Shown here in pieces: positions 25,555-34,763 of a stretch of DNA of 64,000 nucleotides (position 1 is the stretch's first letter; each line of letters starts with the position of its first letter). Origin of the DNA: a virus; the IMG/VR virus record IMGVR_UViG_3300009184_000029, positions 62,001-126,000 of that record. One strand, written 5' to 3'. The position numbers were made by a program, and so were the translations under genes. Under the pieces are notes generated by a model. It saw nothing but the letters and a program-made list of their open reading frames with translations. It had not been told where the DNA came from and searched no databases.

Positions 25555-26354
25555 TAAACACTTGGTTCATAATTTATTTCTCTATCTGATGTGAAAAAAT
25601 ATTCTTTTTTCGCAGATTCAACCCAAAATTTAACTTCTTTTTCATCTAATTTAGACTCACTATTTTTGTAATCCCAAAATAAAGATTGTTCTCTTAAATT
25701 AGTATGTTTATAACCAATCTTAGGAATTGTCATAATTTTAACTGAATTATAAGTCATTCTTAAAAGAAACTCATAAACAAATGTCAATTTTAAATTACTT
25801 TTAAATCCTCCAAATTCCTTAACAGTACTTTTTTTGATTACCATTCCTGAAGTTTGAAAATTTTGATACCCGTGTAATGTTTCATTAGTTAAGATACCAA
25901 CTTCTTGACTAAAATTAGCAGCAAATGTTGCTTCATTTGTGAATCCCGCAAAAACTGATTTATTATCCACATCAATTACTACTGGTAAAAACGCATCTAC
26001 ATCGGGATGATGTGTGGTATATTTTTGAACATTATTAAACCAAATTGATGAATACTCATCATCAAATTCAAAGAAACTTAACCATTCAGATGATGAATTT
26101 TCAATACCCATATTGATTTGAGATGAATAATTTGGTTCATCTTTAAATTCAACCATTTTAACATTTAAATCACCAAAATCAAAATTATTTAAATATTCTG
26201 TTAATTTTTCTTCATTTGATTTTACAATTACTAACTCATTGAATGGAGTTTTTTGAGTTTTTAAACTCTCAATACATTTTTTAAAATATTCATCAAAATC
26301 TCTAACTAGTGCCGATTTGATTGGTAATATTACTGATAAATTTAATTTTTCCAT
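25554..26354 (-). CDS. Glycosyltransferase family 2-type protein
   Basis: The N-terminus NLSVILPIKSALVRDFDEYF is the GT-A opening strand. The nucleotide-sugar and metal region follows with SSEWLSFFEFDDEYSSIW, where FDDE stands in for the usual DxD. The 266-residue length suits a single soluble GT-A domain. It has no membrane helix. As the gene nearest the sigma factor, it begins a tight run of sugar genes with gaps of only a few bases or short overlaps. Donor and acceptor cannot be read from the sequence. Confidence 0.85.
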   Translation of the reverse strand: MEKLNLSVILPIKSALVRDFDEYFKKCIESLKTQKTPFNELVIVKSNEEKLTEYLNNFDFGDLNVKMVEFKDEPNYSSQINMGIENSSSEWLSFFEFDDEYSSIWFNNVQKYTTHHPDVDAFLPVVIDVDNKSVFAGFTNEATFAANFSQEVGILTNETLHGYQNFQTSGMVIKKSTVKEFGGFKSNLKLTFVYEFLLRMTYNSVKIMTIPKIGYKHTNLREQSLFWDYKNSESKLDEKEVKFWVESAKKEYFFTSDREINYEPSV

Positions 26355-26358
26355 TTTC

Positions 26359-27414
26359 TTATACTGTTTGAAGTTTATTTAGTTGTGACTCAATCATTTC
26401 AATTCTAATGTCGAAATAATTTTGGAAATTTTCAATTACTGAATTTTCAAATTTTTCTTTACTTGAGAATAACGATGATGTTTCTTCCATTGATTCATAG
26501 AGTTTTTCAGAAATATTATCTTCCAACCAATTTTGAATGAAGTCAGCAATAAAATCAACAATTTTATTTTGTTCTTGAATCCAAATACCATTATGTTCAT
26601 TCATCCAAGACGGAGCCATGTTTGGAATTTTACCAATAACTGGTACACCACACTTCATTGATTCCAATGGGAATGTTCCAAATGAACTAATTGGGTCAAT
26701 CCACACACTCAAAAAACATTCTTGGAATGTTTCAGCAAATTGTTCTTCAGTCAAACCTCTCATATCTCTAAATGCGAACCATCTAAACTGAGGGTATTTT
26801 AAGTAAAAAGACTTAATTACATTCATTGAATCTCTTTGTTCTCTTGAATGAATTGCGATAATTGGTTTTGGTGGAATTGATTGTTTAACAAATCTTTCTG
26901 AGATGTAAGGTTCAATTACATCAGTCGGGGTATTTTTCATCATCCCTGAAACATAATTTTTTAATGATTCTGAGGTTGTAATACATTTATTAACATTCAA
27001 CTGAGACCAATTTGTACCAGGTTGTAATGTATCTAAAATGTAATCATAACATTGTGCCAATGAAATCTTGATACAAGGTAGATTAGAAATTTGTTGCATT
27101 ACGTACCCAAATAGTTCAGGAACAACAATCATATCTTCAGGTGACACCATCAATTGATTACCCTCAACAGATGAATGAGATAGTTCGTCCATATATTCGG
27201 AACCTAAACATTCTTTGACTCCAACATAGTCTGATTTTTCATGTAAAATCATTGAGTTAAATCCTGCTCTTTTTAAAGTTAGAGCCATTTGATAAATGAA
27301 TCTAACACTACCTGTTAAATTACCTTTTGTATCTTGTACAAAAAAATAAATTTTGGCAGATTTGTTTTTTAGATTTTCGATGGATACTTCTAATTTTTTA
27401 ATATTCTCGTCCAT
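26359..27414 (-). CDS. GT-B glycosyltransferase
   Basis: The 351-residue protein opens with KIYFFVQDTKGNLTGSVRFI, a GT-B N-terminal loop. The C-terminal donor domain has FLSVWIDPISSFGTFPLESM followed by KCGVPVIG. This is the Glu-containing nucleotide-binding motif (E...G.PVI) of GT4-type enzymes. The fold is a clear retaining GT-B type. It has no membrane segment, so it is cytoplasmic. The substrate is unknown. It is separated by 4 nt from the next sugar gene. Confidence 0.85.
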   Translation of the reverse strand: MDENIKKLEVSIENLKNKSAKIYFFVQDTKGNLTGSVRFIYQMALTLKRAGFNSMILHEKSDYVGVKECLGSEYMDELSHSSVEGNQLMVSPEDMIVVPELFGYVMQQISNLPCIKISLAQCYDYILDTLQPGTNWSQLNVNKCITTSESLKNYVSGMMKNTPTDVIEPYISERFVKQSIPPKPIIAIHSREQRDSMNVIKSFYLKYPQFRWFAFRDMRGLTEEQFAETFQECFLSVWIDPISSFGTFPLESMKCGVPVIGKIPNMAPSWMNEHNGIWIQEQNKIVDFIADFIQNWLEDNISEKLYESMEETSSLFSSKEKFENSVIENFQNYFDIRIEMIESQLNKLQTV

Positions 27415-27415
27415 T

Positions 27416-27679
27416 TTAAATTTGTTTAATTATTTTATTATAAAGTAATGTATTAAATGCAATCTTAAAGGGAATACTAACATCACTTTTATCCCCTAAA
27501 GTTTCGTCAACTTCATCCTTTTCGGTTAAAATTGTCTCAATCATAATTTTTATTAACTCATAAGTGACCACACTTATTTGTTGCTCAGTTACACCAGATA
27601 CCGACTCAATCAAAACACTTTTACTGTTTATTTCTTCTAAGTCAATATAGTATAAATTATTGAATACTTTTAACATCAT
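27416..27679 (-). CDS. Small hypothetical protein, 87 aa
   Basis: The protein starts with a beta strand (MMLKVFNNLYYIDLEEINSK). Helices follow with VVTYELIKIMIETILTE and a short acidic loop. It overlaps the HAD-like gene upstream by 23 nt and lies 1 nt from the GT-B gene, so it belongs to the same run. It could be a small accessory subunit. I do not recognise the family. Confidence 0.6.
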   Translation of the reverse strand: MMLKVFNNLYYIDLEEINSKSVLIESVSGVTEQQISVVTYELIKIMIETILTEKDEVDETLGDKSDVSIPFKIAFNTLLYNKIIKQI

Positions 27680-28319
27680 CCTTTTTAATTTTATCTATTA
27701 TACTTTGCAGTTCTTTTAATTTTGTAATGGAATACTTTGACTCAGAATCTTCATTATATTGAGTGTTATATTTTATACAAGGTTTTTTACTTTTTTTAAT
27801 TAGTTCAGGATTTGAAGTCACTAATACATCAAAATTCCCCCAAATACTATCTTCTGTAATCTTACTATAAAAAATATATTTCTCAACTAAACATCCAAAC
27901 TTTGATAAGAAAAAAAGAGTTGCGGGTTTAGATTTACCGATTTCATCTGAAATTATTACTATTTCGTTATCGTCTCGGTTATTTAAATAAAATTCGTTTA
28001 AATCGTTAAACGTTGACATTTCAGTTGATGAGGCATGTCCAAATATCCCCATAGCAAAATCCTCATACATAAATGAGTACAATTCTTCTTCATTTCTAAA
28101 TTTAAAGTGATTTAATAAATTTAAACTTGTAACAGGTGATAAAACCTCATAATTAAATTTATCCTCAACAACTGATTCCAAATTGTTTTCATCGGTAATG
28201 TCAATTTTAACCAAAGTTTCTTCAGTTTCATTTTCATCAATCATATGTTTCTCATATAATTGAGTGAATTTTGCAATAGTATCCCTTAAAACTCCGTTAA
28301 CCTCAATCCCTATCTTCAT
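27657..28319 (-). CDS. HAD-like protein with a degenerate catalytic motif
   Basis: The protein opens with MKIGIEVNGVLRDT, which lines up with HAD motif I (DxDGVLxDT). Here the nucleophile Asp is Glu6 and the second Asp is Asn8. A later segment has IVIISDEIGKSKPATLFFL, resembling motif II/III with a conserved Lys. The 220-residue size fits a nucleotidase-like HAD enzyme. With both acidic residues altered, phosphatase activity is doubtful. It overlaps PhoH upstream and the 87-residue gene downstream. A sugar-phosphate phosphatase ancestor is possible but inference. Confidence 0.7.
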   Translation of the reverse strand: MKIGIEVNGVLRDTIAKFTQLYEKHMIDENETEETLVKIDITDENNLESVVEDKFNYEVLSPVTSLNLLNHFKFRNEEELYSFMYEDFAMGIFGHASSTEMSTFNDLNEFYLNNRDDNEIVIISDEIGKSKPATLFFLSKFGCLVEKYIFYSKITEDSIWGNFDVLVTSNPELIKKSKKPCIKYNTQYNEDSESKYSITKLKELQSIIDKIKKDDVKSIQ

Positions 28320-29034
28320 ATCTTTTTAATAATTCAGTAATAATCGGATTTCTAACAACATCTCCATCTCCAAATTCATGGACACCAACTTCAGACATGT
28401 TTCTTAATCTTTCTAAAACGTCCCATAATCCTGAGTGTTTTTTATCTTTATATCTGTCAGTTTGTTCTAAGTCACCGGAAATAAAGAATTTACTATCAGT
28501 CCCAATACGAGTTAAAAGAAGTTTCATTTGTTTTGGTGTGGCATTTTGTGCTTCTTCAAAAATTAATATTGAGTTGTCAATATTCATACCTCTCATATAT
28601 GCCAAGGCAAAAACCTCAATAACCTCTAACTGTTTTAATTTTTCTCTAGCCTCCTTACCTATAATTTTGTTTAATAAATAATAAGATGGAAAAATATAAG
28701 GGTCCAATTTCTCTTCCACATTACCTGGTAATGAACCTAATTTCTCTTCAGCCTCGACCGCAGGTCGAACAATAATTATTTTCTCATATGGGGAATCATG
28801 TTCGGCCAATAAGTCAACTGCTGCCTTCATTGCAATAAAACTTTTACCAACACCCGCAGGTCCTGAACAAACAGTAATTTGGTTTCGTCTAAGTTTATCG
28901 TAATACTCCCTTTGACTTTGGGTTAAGAATTTATCCTTACCCTTTTTTATAATTCTACAAATTTGGTCTTTTTTTGAGACCTTAGTTTCTGACCCAAAAT
29001 CAATTGGGTCTTTAGTTGTTTTCTTTCTTGTCAT
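28303..29034 (-). CDS. phoH: PhoH-like ATPase
   Basis: The 243-residue P-loop ATPase has Walker A GPAGVGKS at residues 58-65 and Walker B SILIFEEAQN at 155-164. It also has the family stretch IIIVRPAVEAEEKLGSLPGN and the sensor segment FFISGDLEQTDR. PhoH-like proteins are common in large marine and gut phages and are linked to RNA metabolism or phosphate stress; their exact role in phages is unsettled. It is soluble and lacks the KH or PIN domain seen in cellular PhoH2. It sits inside the glycan block between Gmd and the HAD-like gene, with overlaps on both sides. Confidence 0.93.
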   Translation of the reverse strand: MTRKKTTKDPIDFGSETKVSKKDQICRIIKKGKDKFLTQSQREYYDKLRRNQITVCSGPAGVGKSFIAMKAAVDLLAEHDSPYEKIIIVRPAVEAEEKLGSLPGNVEEKLDPYIFPSYYLLNKIIGKEAREKLKQLEVIEVFALAYMRGMNIDNSILIFEEAQNATPKQMKLLLTRIGTDSKFFISGDLEQTDRYKDKKHSGLWDVLERLRNMSEVGVHEFGDGDVVRNPIITELLKRYEDRD

Positions 29035-30008
29035 TATTTAATTGTATAATAATCCATCCAGTAGTCAATCATTTCATCTAACATTGACTCAAATGTATAG
29101 TCATGTAACCAACCTGTTTTAATTTTTAATTTTGAACAGTCTCCTTTTAAATCGTGTAATTCTTCAGGTCTTAAAAATTTTTCATCTTGTTTAACATATT
29201 CAGACCAATTTAGACTTAATCTTGTAAAAACATAATTGACAAGTTCTTTCACTGAATGAGATATTCCTGTTGAACAAACAAAATCATCGGGTTCATCTAA
29301 TTGTAATATTTCCCACATTGCCTTAACATAATCTTTAGCGTGTCCCCAGTCACGAGTAGCGTCAAGATTACCCAATTTAAGTTCATTGGATAGTCCTAAT
29401 TTAATCTTAACCGCTTCTTTACATACTTTATTAGTTACAAAGTTTGTTCCCCTTCTTGGGGATTCATGATTAAATAAAATCCCATTTGAAATAAACATTC
29501 CGTAAGAATTTCTATAATTACGACAAATGTTATAACTGAATACCTTAGCACACCCGTATGGGGACACAGGATTCATTGGAGTAGTTTCTCTTTGATATCC
29601 ATCTGAGTCAATTGAATTACCAAACATTTCTGAAGAAGATGCTTGATATATTTTTGTGTCAGGCTTAATTAATTTAACCGCCTCTAAAAGATTTAAAGTT
29701 CCTAATCCTGTTACATTTGTTGTGTAAATTGGTTGGTCAAATGAAATTCTAACATGTGATTGAGCAGCTAAATTATATATCTCATCTGGCATTATTTTCT
29801 GAACTACTGATATTAGTGAAGACATGTCAGTTAAGTCCGCATAGTGAAGTTTTATCTTAGTATAAACATTATCCAATCTTGATGTTTGGTTTTCGGCAAC
29901 TGAATTTCTTTTTAAAGTTCCGTGAACTTCATACCCTTTTTCTAATAAAAATTCACTCAAATATGACCCATCTTGGCCATTTATTCCTGTTATTAATGCT
30001 TTTTTCAT
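29034..30008 (-). CDS. gmd: GDP-mannose 4,6-dehydratase
   Basis: Gmd converts GDP-mannose to GDP-4-keto-6-deoxymannose, the precursor of GDP-fucose, GDP-rhamnose, GDP-perosamine and GDP-colitose. The 324-residue extended SDR has the NADP loop TGINGQDGSYLSEFLLEKGY, the catalytic stretch SSSEMFG, and Tyr/Lys in SPYGCAKVFSYN. It also has the GDP-binding segment SPRRGTNFVTNK. It is slightly shorter than cellular Gmd (about 345-370). No adjacent gene is a clear GDP-fucose synthase. The GT10 and GT11-type genes in this window suggest that fucose may still be the end product. Function is firm; the product used is inference. Confidence 0.94.
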   Translation of the reverse strand: MKKALITGINGQDGSYLSEFLLEKGYEVHGTLKRNSVAENQTSRLDNVYTKIKLHYADLTDMSSLISVVQKIMPDEIYNLAAQSHVRISFDQPIYTTNVTGLGTLNLLEAVKLIKPDTKIYQASSSEMFGNSIDSDGYQRETTPMNPVSPYGCAKVFSYNICRNYRNSYGMFISNGILFNHESPRRGTNFVTNKVCKEAVKIKLGLSNELKLGNLDATRDWGHAKDYVKAMWEILQLDEPDDFVCSTGISHSVKELVNYVFTRLSLNWSEYVKQDEKFLRPEELHDLKGDCSKLKIKTGWLHDYTFESMLDEMIDYWMDYYTIK

Positions 30009-30874
30009 TGTTTAATATAATCTCTATAGTTTTCAATATTATTTAAAAGATACGATGGGTAAGTGTCGTCAATTGACACCTTTAAAAGTTTACCTCGAAA
30101 AAACGGGTCATTTTCCTCAACAATATTATTTTCAACACTTGATAATATATAAGGATTATTAAATTCTTGATGGGAATATGCATCAATTTTTGTTTTAACT
30201 CTTTCAGGACCTCCCATAAAACTAAAATGCCAACCACCACTCTCAACAATATTAGTCGTGTGTTTATTTTGTCTAATTAGATTAATCGATTTATTTTTTA
30301 AATTGCCGTAAGACAAACATTTAGTACCACTCCAATTATATTCTTTTAATAAATTAAAGTAATAATAATATGTGGTTTGTTTAAAATCGAAAATTGAATT
30401 TAAAATTGAATTTTTTAGTTTTAAAATTTCGTCAGGATTTGGTATTTCATCTAAATCTGATATTAATACTATATCGTCATCAGAACATCCAATCATACCA
30501 TAAAACATGGATTCTCTTTGGTAAGTTTCTCTACCCCATTGTTTTTCATGCCTTCCCCATCCTTCAGATGATTCTACATATTTTAAAATTCTGTTTTTAA
30601 CATTATCCACATCACTTAATGGATTTGATACATATGGTAAATTAATAAAATCATCAGGAGTGTCATTAACAATCACATGAATTATTTTATCTTCAAATTT
30701 TTTAAATTTGTCTTTATTTTCATTAAAAAATAATGGTTTTTCCTTACCTGAAAAAGTTACCGTAGATTCAACTATTACAAATTTATCAACAATATCATTA
30801 AGTATTTCTAATCTTAATTCCAATATATCTAATTCGTTAAAAAATAAAAAACAGTCGTATATTTTATTCATCAT
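30005..30874 (-). CDS. Glycosyltransferase family 17-like protein
   Basis: The protein opens with KIYDCFLFFNELDILELRLE, then VDKFVIVESTVTFSGKEKPL. It contains QRESMFYGMIGCSDDDIVLI followed by SDLDEIP. This series is the GT17 pattern (beta-1,4-N-acetylglucosaminyltransferase type). SDLDE supplies the metal-binding acidic residues. The length of 289 fits a soluble enzyme without the membrane anchor of eukaryotic members. It overlaps Gmd and the GT11-like gene by 4 nt each. Donor and acceptor are unknown. Confidence 0.85.
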   Translation of the reverse strand: MMNKIYDCFLFFNELDILELRLEILNDIVDKFVIVESTVTFSGKEKPLFFNENKDKFKKFEDKIIHVIVNDTPDDFINLPYVSNPLSDVDNVKNRILKYVESSEGWGRHEKQWGRETYQRESMFYGMIGCSDDDIVLISDLDEIPNPDEILKLKNSILNSIFDFKQTTYYYYFNLLKEYNWSGTKCLSYGNLKNKSINLIRQNKHTTNIVESGGWHFSFMGGPERVKTKIDAYSHQEFNNPYILSSVENNIVEENDPFFRGKLLKVSIDDTYPSYLLNNIENYRDYIKQ

Positions 30875-31782
30875 ATTAAATTTTTAGATTTATAATATTC
30901 TAATGCTTGGTTTTTACAGGTTTGATAATCAAACAATTGACCATCCCTATCCATATATGTAAATCCTCGAGTATACACATCACCAGTTGCCCAATAACCA
31001 TCACTAACATTATGTCTTGACCAATATTTTGGAGCAATCACTTTGTTTACATTTTGATTTAACCAAGCCGGCCACCAACCAAATGTTGAGTTAGAAATTA
31101 TTAACCATTTTGCTTTATAGATTAAATAAAAATCAAATCCTATTTCATCATGTATTGTAGGAATATCAAATGGCATATACATTCTTGCACAATTTGGGTC
31201 ATCAGTTACCACTAAAAATTTCATATTGGGGTTAATTGAGACCATATGGTTTATTGAGTCCCTCCAATATTCTCTTCTTAATATAACATTTGGTATATTT
31301 TGATATTCACCACCTCTAAAATTTAAAATACATAAATTATCATCAAGAACAATTGATAAATCATTTAATTTTTTTTCGTATTTATTTATATATTCTCGTT
31401 TAATTTTAAACCAATTCAGTATATCAGGTTTTTTTTCAATTAAGTAATCTTCACATTGATAAATTCCGCCTAATGCCCCATTATCTCCAATTAATTTAGT
31501 ATTATCACTAATCCCATAAACTCTTGGGTCAAACATTGTTATGTTTACATTATCATAGTGATGATATGTAATCCATCTTTCATGAAATTCGGTAAAGTCT
31601 CCAGTGACTTCTTTACCGAAATCAACATCCATAAAATACATTTGATTCATCCCGCCATAATAATCGTGACTTGGGGTTGGATTAATTCCCCACTCAAATC
31701 CTAATTTTTCGGCAACCGCTCTACAAACAGAATATTGCCACATATGGTTTCCAAAATTACCAGTTAAATTTGTAGTTATCAT
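30871..31782 (-). CDS. GT11-like alpha-1,2-fucosyltransferase
   Basis: The protein begins TTNLTGNFGNHMWQYSVCRA, the GT11 opening motif (GxxGNxxxQ). It ends with ISNSTFGWWPAWLN, the other GT11 hallmark. The usual HxRRGDY motif is altered to NFRGGEYQ, so donor binding may differ. The length of 303 is normal. GT11 enzymes use GDP-fucose, which fits the Gmd gene close by. It is coupled to the GT17-like gene by a 4-nt overlap. Confidence 0.85.
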   Translation of the reverse strand: MITTNLTGNFGNHMWQYSVCRAVAEKLGFEWGINPTPSHDYYGGMNQMYFMDVDFGKEVTGDFTEFHERWITYHHYDNVNITMFDPRVYGISDNTKLIGDNGALGGIYQCEDYLIEKKPDILNWFKIKREYINKYEKKLNDLSIVLDDNLCILNFRGGEYQNIPNVILRREYWRDSINHMVSINPNMKFLVVTDDPNCARMYMPFDIPTIHDEIGFDFYLIYKAKWLIISNSTFGWWPAWLNQNVNKVIAPKYWSRHNVSDGYWATGDVYTRGFTYMDRDGQLFDYQTCKNQALEYYKSKNLI

Positions 31783-31783
31783 T

Positions 31784-32491
31784 CTAAATATTTCTATATT
31801 GTTCCTTAATTGTAAAATTATTACTGAACAAAGTAAACATTGCTCTCTCTAAAAGATATGCTTCTCCTGGTTGAACATGCCAAGACACATAATGTCTCAT
31901 AGTCTCATAAAAATGTTTATTATATTTTAGAATGTCTTTTTTTGGTATGATGTGGTTTCCACCAGGGGCGAACCTAATATATTCTCCAAATACAGGATTT
32001 TCAAATATACTGAGTAACATTTCTCGATAATTAAAAATATATTTACATTTATGAATTCTTGCAACAGTCGCATCAACCTCAATAGGTTTTTCATGATATG
32101 CGTCAGTCTCATCTACAAATGAATATATATTAGGACTGTGTCTCGGGTGGTCCCTTATATAGTTTTCAATTGTTGTAAATTCAGTGTTATTTATAATATT
32201 TTTAAATTTTTCAAATCCACAATGTCTGGGGATGACATTTCCTTTACAAAAAATAATTACTTCAGGTAAATTTTCATAATTTGTTACAATGAAATCAAAT
32301 ATGTCATAAATGTTTGCCCCGACATTAATTTGGTGTTTTATTTTTTCTGACGGTGTAAATCGGTGAGCTCTATCGTAAATTAAATAATTGTCAGTGTACT
32401 CCTCCACCCAAGATTGACTTAAATCTTCAGGTAAAAAATTAAAATCTGTAACTACTAAAAACGCTCCTGATGTTATAATTTTATTAGACAT
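31784..32491 (-). CDS. DUF3431-like protein in the glycan block
   Basis: I chose the ATG at 32491 (MSNKIITSGAFLVV), one base after the upstream gene ends; the longer frame from 32542 would overlap that gene by 50 nt. It contains INVGANIYDIFDFIVTNYEN followed by LPEVIIFCKGN, and near the end FAPGGNHIIPKKDILKYNKH. This is the layout of the DUF3431 family, which looks like a glycosyltransferase relative. About 235 residues, no membrane segment. Activity is unproven for the family. Confidence 0.75.
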   Translation of the reverse strand: MSNKIITSGAFLVVTDFNFLPEDLSQSWVEEYTDNYLIYDRAHRFTPSEKIKHQINVGANIYDIFDFIVTNYENLPEVIIFCKGNVIPRHCGFEKFKNIINNTEFTTIENYIRDHPRHSPNIYSFVDETDAYHEKPIEVDATVARIHKCKYIFNYREMLLSIFENPVFGEYIRFAPGGNHIIPKKDILKYNKHFYETMRHYVSWHVQPGEAYLLERAMFTLFSNNFTIKEQYRNI

Positions 32492-32492
32492 G

Positions 32493-33380
32493 TTATGAAA
32501 AATATTTAAAATTTGTTTTATCAAATTTTGTATATAGACCAAAACAGGTCATTTGTCCCCACAATGGAAGATGTACATCATCTGCAATACCGAAAAATAA
32601 TGAACTCAATGCAAAATTACTTCTTGATAATATTACAGTTTCTGAATTACATAAAAGAAATAAATCATAACATGGGTCATCATTTGAAATATATCGATAT
32701 GGTAATTCAGGAATATATTCACCTGGATTAGTTACAATAATGACTTCGTGATTTGGTTTATTTATTAATACCTCTTCAATAACTTTTTTTATTTTAATTG
32801 GGGGCAAAGGGGATTGATTATTAAATTCAGGATGAGTTTGTCTAAATTTAACATCGAATTCAACATCTGGGATTAAACCACTTTCAATATGATTTTTAAA
32901 ATGATTTGCACATACTGAACCATCGTAATCAGGTCGACCTTTAACATCCTCAAGTCTAAGATGAATTAAAATTGTTTTTTTTGGGTCAAATGGAATTTCA
33001 TAATTCATTGATTTCCCATACTCCATAAATTTTTGTTTAAACTCTTCCGAGTAAACATTGTTTTTAAAATATGTAAAAAAATCTGTTTCTAAATTTAATA
33101 ATGTCTTTGACCATACAGTATAATGTGTTGGGGCTGCCAAATCAATCTCTTGAGTAAAATCCTCTGAAGTAAGTTTACTATTATGTAAATCAATAATGTC
33201 AAATAATATTTGTAAAAAAATAGTAGTATTGTATGATTGATTATATGAGTTATATATTCTTAAATGTGTCCTATGATATTTTACATATATGTCATTATTT
33301 ATTGAGTATAAAATTTGAGAAATAATGTCCCCAATATTTCCACCTAACCTATCGCTAGACCCAAATAAATCTGTAAACAT
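32493..33380 (-). CDS. Putative fucosyltransferase-like protein
   Basis: The 295-residue protein has an N-terminal SSDRLGGNIGDIISQILYSI, reminiscent of the glycine-rich start of GT11/GT23-type enzymes. The middle has TILIHLRLEDVKGRPDY, comparable to their His-x-Arg motif. Near the end is ETVILSRSNFALSSLFFG, comparable to the SxSSFS motif. Taken together, a GDP-fucose-type GT-B fold is likely, but the match is remote. It lies next to DUF3431-like and methyltransferase genes in the sugar run. Confidence 0.65.
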   Translation of the reverse strand: MFTDLFGSSDRLGGNIGDIISQILYSINNDIYVKYHRTHLRIYNSYNQSYNTTIFLQILFDIIDLHNSKLTSEDFTQEIDLAAPTHYTVWSKTLLNLETDFFTYFKNNVYSEEFKQKFMEYGKSMNYEIPFDPKKTILIHLRLEDVKGRPDYDGSVCANHFKNHIESGLIPDVEFDVKFRQTHPEFNNQSPLPPIKIKKVIEEVLINKPNHEVIIVTNPGEYIPELPYRYISNDDPCYDLFLLCNSETVILSRSNFALSSLFFGIADDVHLPLWGQMTCFGLYTKFDKTNFKYFS

Positions 33381-33382
33381 AG

Positions 33383-34006
33383 TTATATCTTTTTAAAAAT
33401 TGCGGTTAAAATGTTAGGAGTTAAATTTTTATCAACTCTAATATTATCTTCTAAATTACAATAATTTAACATACTATATCCTTGTCGATTCATAAACTTT
33501 TCAAGAGATTTTTCATTAAAATGAAAAATATGTTCATTAGGTTTTCGATGTTTCCAATTAGTAAACCATTCATCGTCCAATCCATTATGACACCATGGTA
33601 AACTAATAACAACATATGTGCATTTTAAATTTTTAACAAATTCAATATCGTGAAAATGTTCTAAACAATCAAAAAATGTGATAACCTCTACTTCTTTATC
33701 TAATATATTTTTAACAAATTCAATTCCGTCAGGTAATGGATATGCGGGTTCAATATCATTACCGTATAAATTGTTTATTAAATTTTTACAAGAGTCTAAA
33801 AAATACCCGTTACCATATCCAACATCCATTAATGAATTTGGTACTTTACCAATTGAACCAATTATATATCCTAGTCTAAGATTTTCTATATTTCTAGTCT
33901 GATTAAACATACCATATCTATCACCATATGATTTGTCATAAATAAATTGTTCTTTTATTATTTGTTCAATAACACCATCTTGTGTTAGTCTGTAATTTTC
34001 AATCAT
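33383..34006 (-). CDS. SAM-dependent methyltransferase
   Basis: This class I methyltransferase is 207 residues long. Motif I is LMDVGYGNGYFLDSCKN, followed by an acidic-loop strand (LYGNDIEP) and ITFFDCLEHFHDIEFVKNL, the post-motif helix of Methyltransf_23-type enzymes. It ends with a helix and HIFHFNEKSLEKFMNRQGYS. Such enzymes often methylate sugars in O-antigen clusters or rhamnose-rich glycans. It sits among glycosyltransferases, so glycan methylation is the likely but unproven role. Confidence 0.85.
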   Translation of the reverse strand: MIENYRLTQDGVIEQIIKEQFIYDKSYGDRYGMFNQTRNIENLRLGYIIGSIGKVPNSLMDVGYGNGYFLDSCKNLINNLYGNDIEPAYPLPDGIEFVKNILDKEVEVITFFDCLEHFHDIEFVKNLKCTYVVISLPWCHNGLDDEWFTNWKHRKPNEHIFHFNEKSLEKFMNRQGYSMLNYCNLEDNIRVDKNLTPNILTAIFKKI

Positions 34007-34007
34007 T

Positions 34008-34763
34008 TTAAATCATTATATATTTTATGTTATCATACCAATAGTATGATTTATTTGTTATTCCCCATCCTTCAGGACATTTGTCATCAATTATTTTTTT
34101 AAAACACTCAATATCCAAGTCATTTTTGTAGTAATTTTTTATTGATGACGATAAAATTGAACTTCCAGACCAAACACACATGAATTTTTTACATGAAAAA
34201 ATTAAATCAACATAATGAAAAATATTTTTAGTGGTAATAAATTCAACAACTAAATCAGAAAAAAAATCATCAGGGACTACTAAATTAGGGTAGTCATTTG
34301 TTAAAATAACTAAAAATTTTTCATTTTTATATGTTAATAAATGAGATTTTATTTTTTCATTATCATACTCTTTAACTGATACACTGTTTAAATCTAAAAC
34401 TATATAATCATTAAATTCATTTATATTATTTGGTTGGTAATATATTTTAGCGTATTTACTTTCATTATTTACCCCATAAATTAATTCGATATTTTTATGT
34501 GTTGTAAATTCTTTATTAAAATCGACCGTGTCAGAAACCCCCCAGTTATCTAAATGTCCACAGTTTGCGTTTTCAGAGGTAATACCAATAACATGTGGAT
34601 TGGTGCCCCATACTAAATCATAAATTTCCTGACTTCTAAATAATGATTTATCACTTATGTAAAATTCATACCCTAAATTTGTAAATATTTCGGGTAATGT
34701 TGAGAAAGATAAATGGTCCCCAAGTCCTCCCCAATTAACATATAATATTTTTTTTTCCATCAC
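34008..34763 (-). CDS. GT9/heptosyltransferase-like protein
   Basis: The N-terminus YVNWGGLGDHLSFSTLPEIF is the glycine loop of GT9-like GT-B proteins. The C-terminal half has SCKKFMCVWSGSSILSSSIK, comparable to the donor-site loop (xxGPSSG). The protein is 251 residues, shorter than bacterial heptosyltransferases (about 320-350). It has a long Asp/Asn-rich middle. It overlaps the next gene by 4 nt. The fold is likely; the sugar is unknown. Confidence 0.65.
   Translation of the reverse strand: MMEKKILYVNWGGLGDHLSFSTLPEIFTNLGYEFYISDKSLFRSQEIYDLVWGTNPHVIGITSENANCGHLDNWGVSDTVDFNKEFTTHKNIELIYGVNNESKYAKIYYQPNNINEFNDYIVLDLNSVSVKEYDNEKIKSHLLTYKNEKFLVILTNDYPNLVVPDDFFSDLVVEFITTKNIFHYVDLIFSCKKFMCVWSGSSILSSSIKNYYKNDLDIECFKKIIDDKCPEGWGITNKSYYWYDNIKYIMI

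Noticed and set aside
32492-32542. Longer N-terminus of the DUF3431-like protein
   Set aside because: It would overlap the upstream gene by 50 nt. The ATG at 32491 begins one base past that gene's stop.
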